A stretch of 6,753 nucleotides of DNA from an uncultured Collinsella sp. (GTDB lineage Bacteria; Actinomycetota; Coriobacteriia; Coriobacteriales; Coriobacteriaceae). The stretch covers positions 1 through 6,753 of the forward strand of contig CABRFZ010000050.1 of NCBI GenBank assembly GCA_902470365.1. The letters are read 5' to 3'. Under the pieces are notes generated by a model. The model searched no databases, had not been told where the DNA came from, and was given only the letters and a program-made list of their open reading frames with translations. A program made the translations under genes and the position numbers. Numbering within the stretch: position 1 is the stretch's first letter; each line of letters opens with the position of its first letter. This document shows positions 6,711 through 6,753 of the stretch, one piece after another.

Positions 6711-6725
6711 GTTTCACATCGAAAC
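6711..6725 (-). repeat. Short perfect inverted repeat in the alaS leader
   Basis: GTTTC-GATGT-GAAAC: two perfect 5-bp arms around a 5-nt centre, placed just upstream of the alaS ribosome binding site. It could be a small operator-like palindrome or a weak hairpin. With only five paired bases it may also be chance. Confidence 0.4.
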
Positions 6726-6740
6726 AGTTCAAACGTAACG

Positions 6741-6749
6741 ATATTACCA
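6741..6749 (-). promoter_or_regulatory. Possible extended -10 promoter of the alaS operon
   Basis: On the minus strand the sequence TGGTAATAT matches TGn followed by TAATAT, one mismatch from TATAAT. This implies transcription starting near 6734 and a leader of about 40 nt. The -35 region is mostly outside the window, so it cannot be judged. The 59 nt upstream of alaS are the only non-coding, AT-richer stretch here. No T-box core (TGGNACCGCG) is visible in them. Confidence 0.35.
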
Positions 6750-6753
6750 TCCC

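Noticed and set aside
6695..6753. T-box riboswitch controlling alaS
   Set aside because: No TGGNACCGCG core and no terminator-like GC stem with a U run in the visible 59 nt; a T-box lying further upstream cannot be excluded.

Overview
The window is a gene-dense, GC-rich bacterial segment in which every supported gene lies on the minus strand. Read in the direction of transcription (right to left) the order is alaS, ruvX, mltG, a yqeG-type HAD phosphatase, aroK and an aroB-family gene. Junctions are a 17-nt gap (alaS/ruvX), an 8-nt overlap (ruvX/mltG), a 1-nt gap (mltG/yqeG), an 8-nt gap (yqeG/aroK) and an ATGA overlap (aroK/aroB-like). There is no intergenic stretch above 60 nt and no visible terminator, so this looks like one co-transcribed unit that probably continues past the left edge. 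The gene order resembles the actinobacterial alaS-ruvX-mltG-aro block. Protein style and the yqeG insertion suggest a coriobacterium, with Collinsella my best guess; this is recognition from memory, not a search.

Right part (4037-6753): a complete alanyl-tRNA synthetase with aminoacylation, editing and C-Ala domains. It is preceded by a strong Shine-Dalgarno, a short perfect inverted repeat and a possible extended -10 promoter at the window edge. Middle (2165-4019): RuvX/YqgF nuclease, then the inner-membrane lytic transglycosylase MltG. MltG here carries an unusual roughly 135-residue cytoplasmic Gln/Pro/Arg/Ala tail containing a tandem 7-residue (21-bp) repeat. Left part (18-2163): YqeG phosphatase, an intact shikimate kinase, and an AroB-family protein.

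The most interesting item is the last gene. It occupies the normal aroB position next to aroK and has the overall length and fold landmarks of 3-dehydroquinate synthase. By eye, however, it has lost the three zinc ligands, the NAD-binding glycine motif and nearly all substrate-binding residues, while remaining an open, uninterrupted frame. It is probably a pseudo-enzyme or repurposed DHQS homologue beside a fully conserved AroK. The genes join translation (alaS), DNA/RNA processing (ruvX), cell-wall chain-length control (mltG), possible phospholipid synthesis (yqeG) and aromatic metabolism (aroK, aroB-like). Their link is likely operon-level co-expression rather than one pathway.
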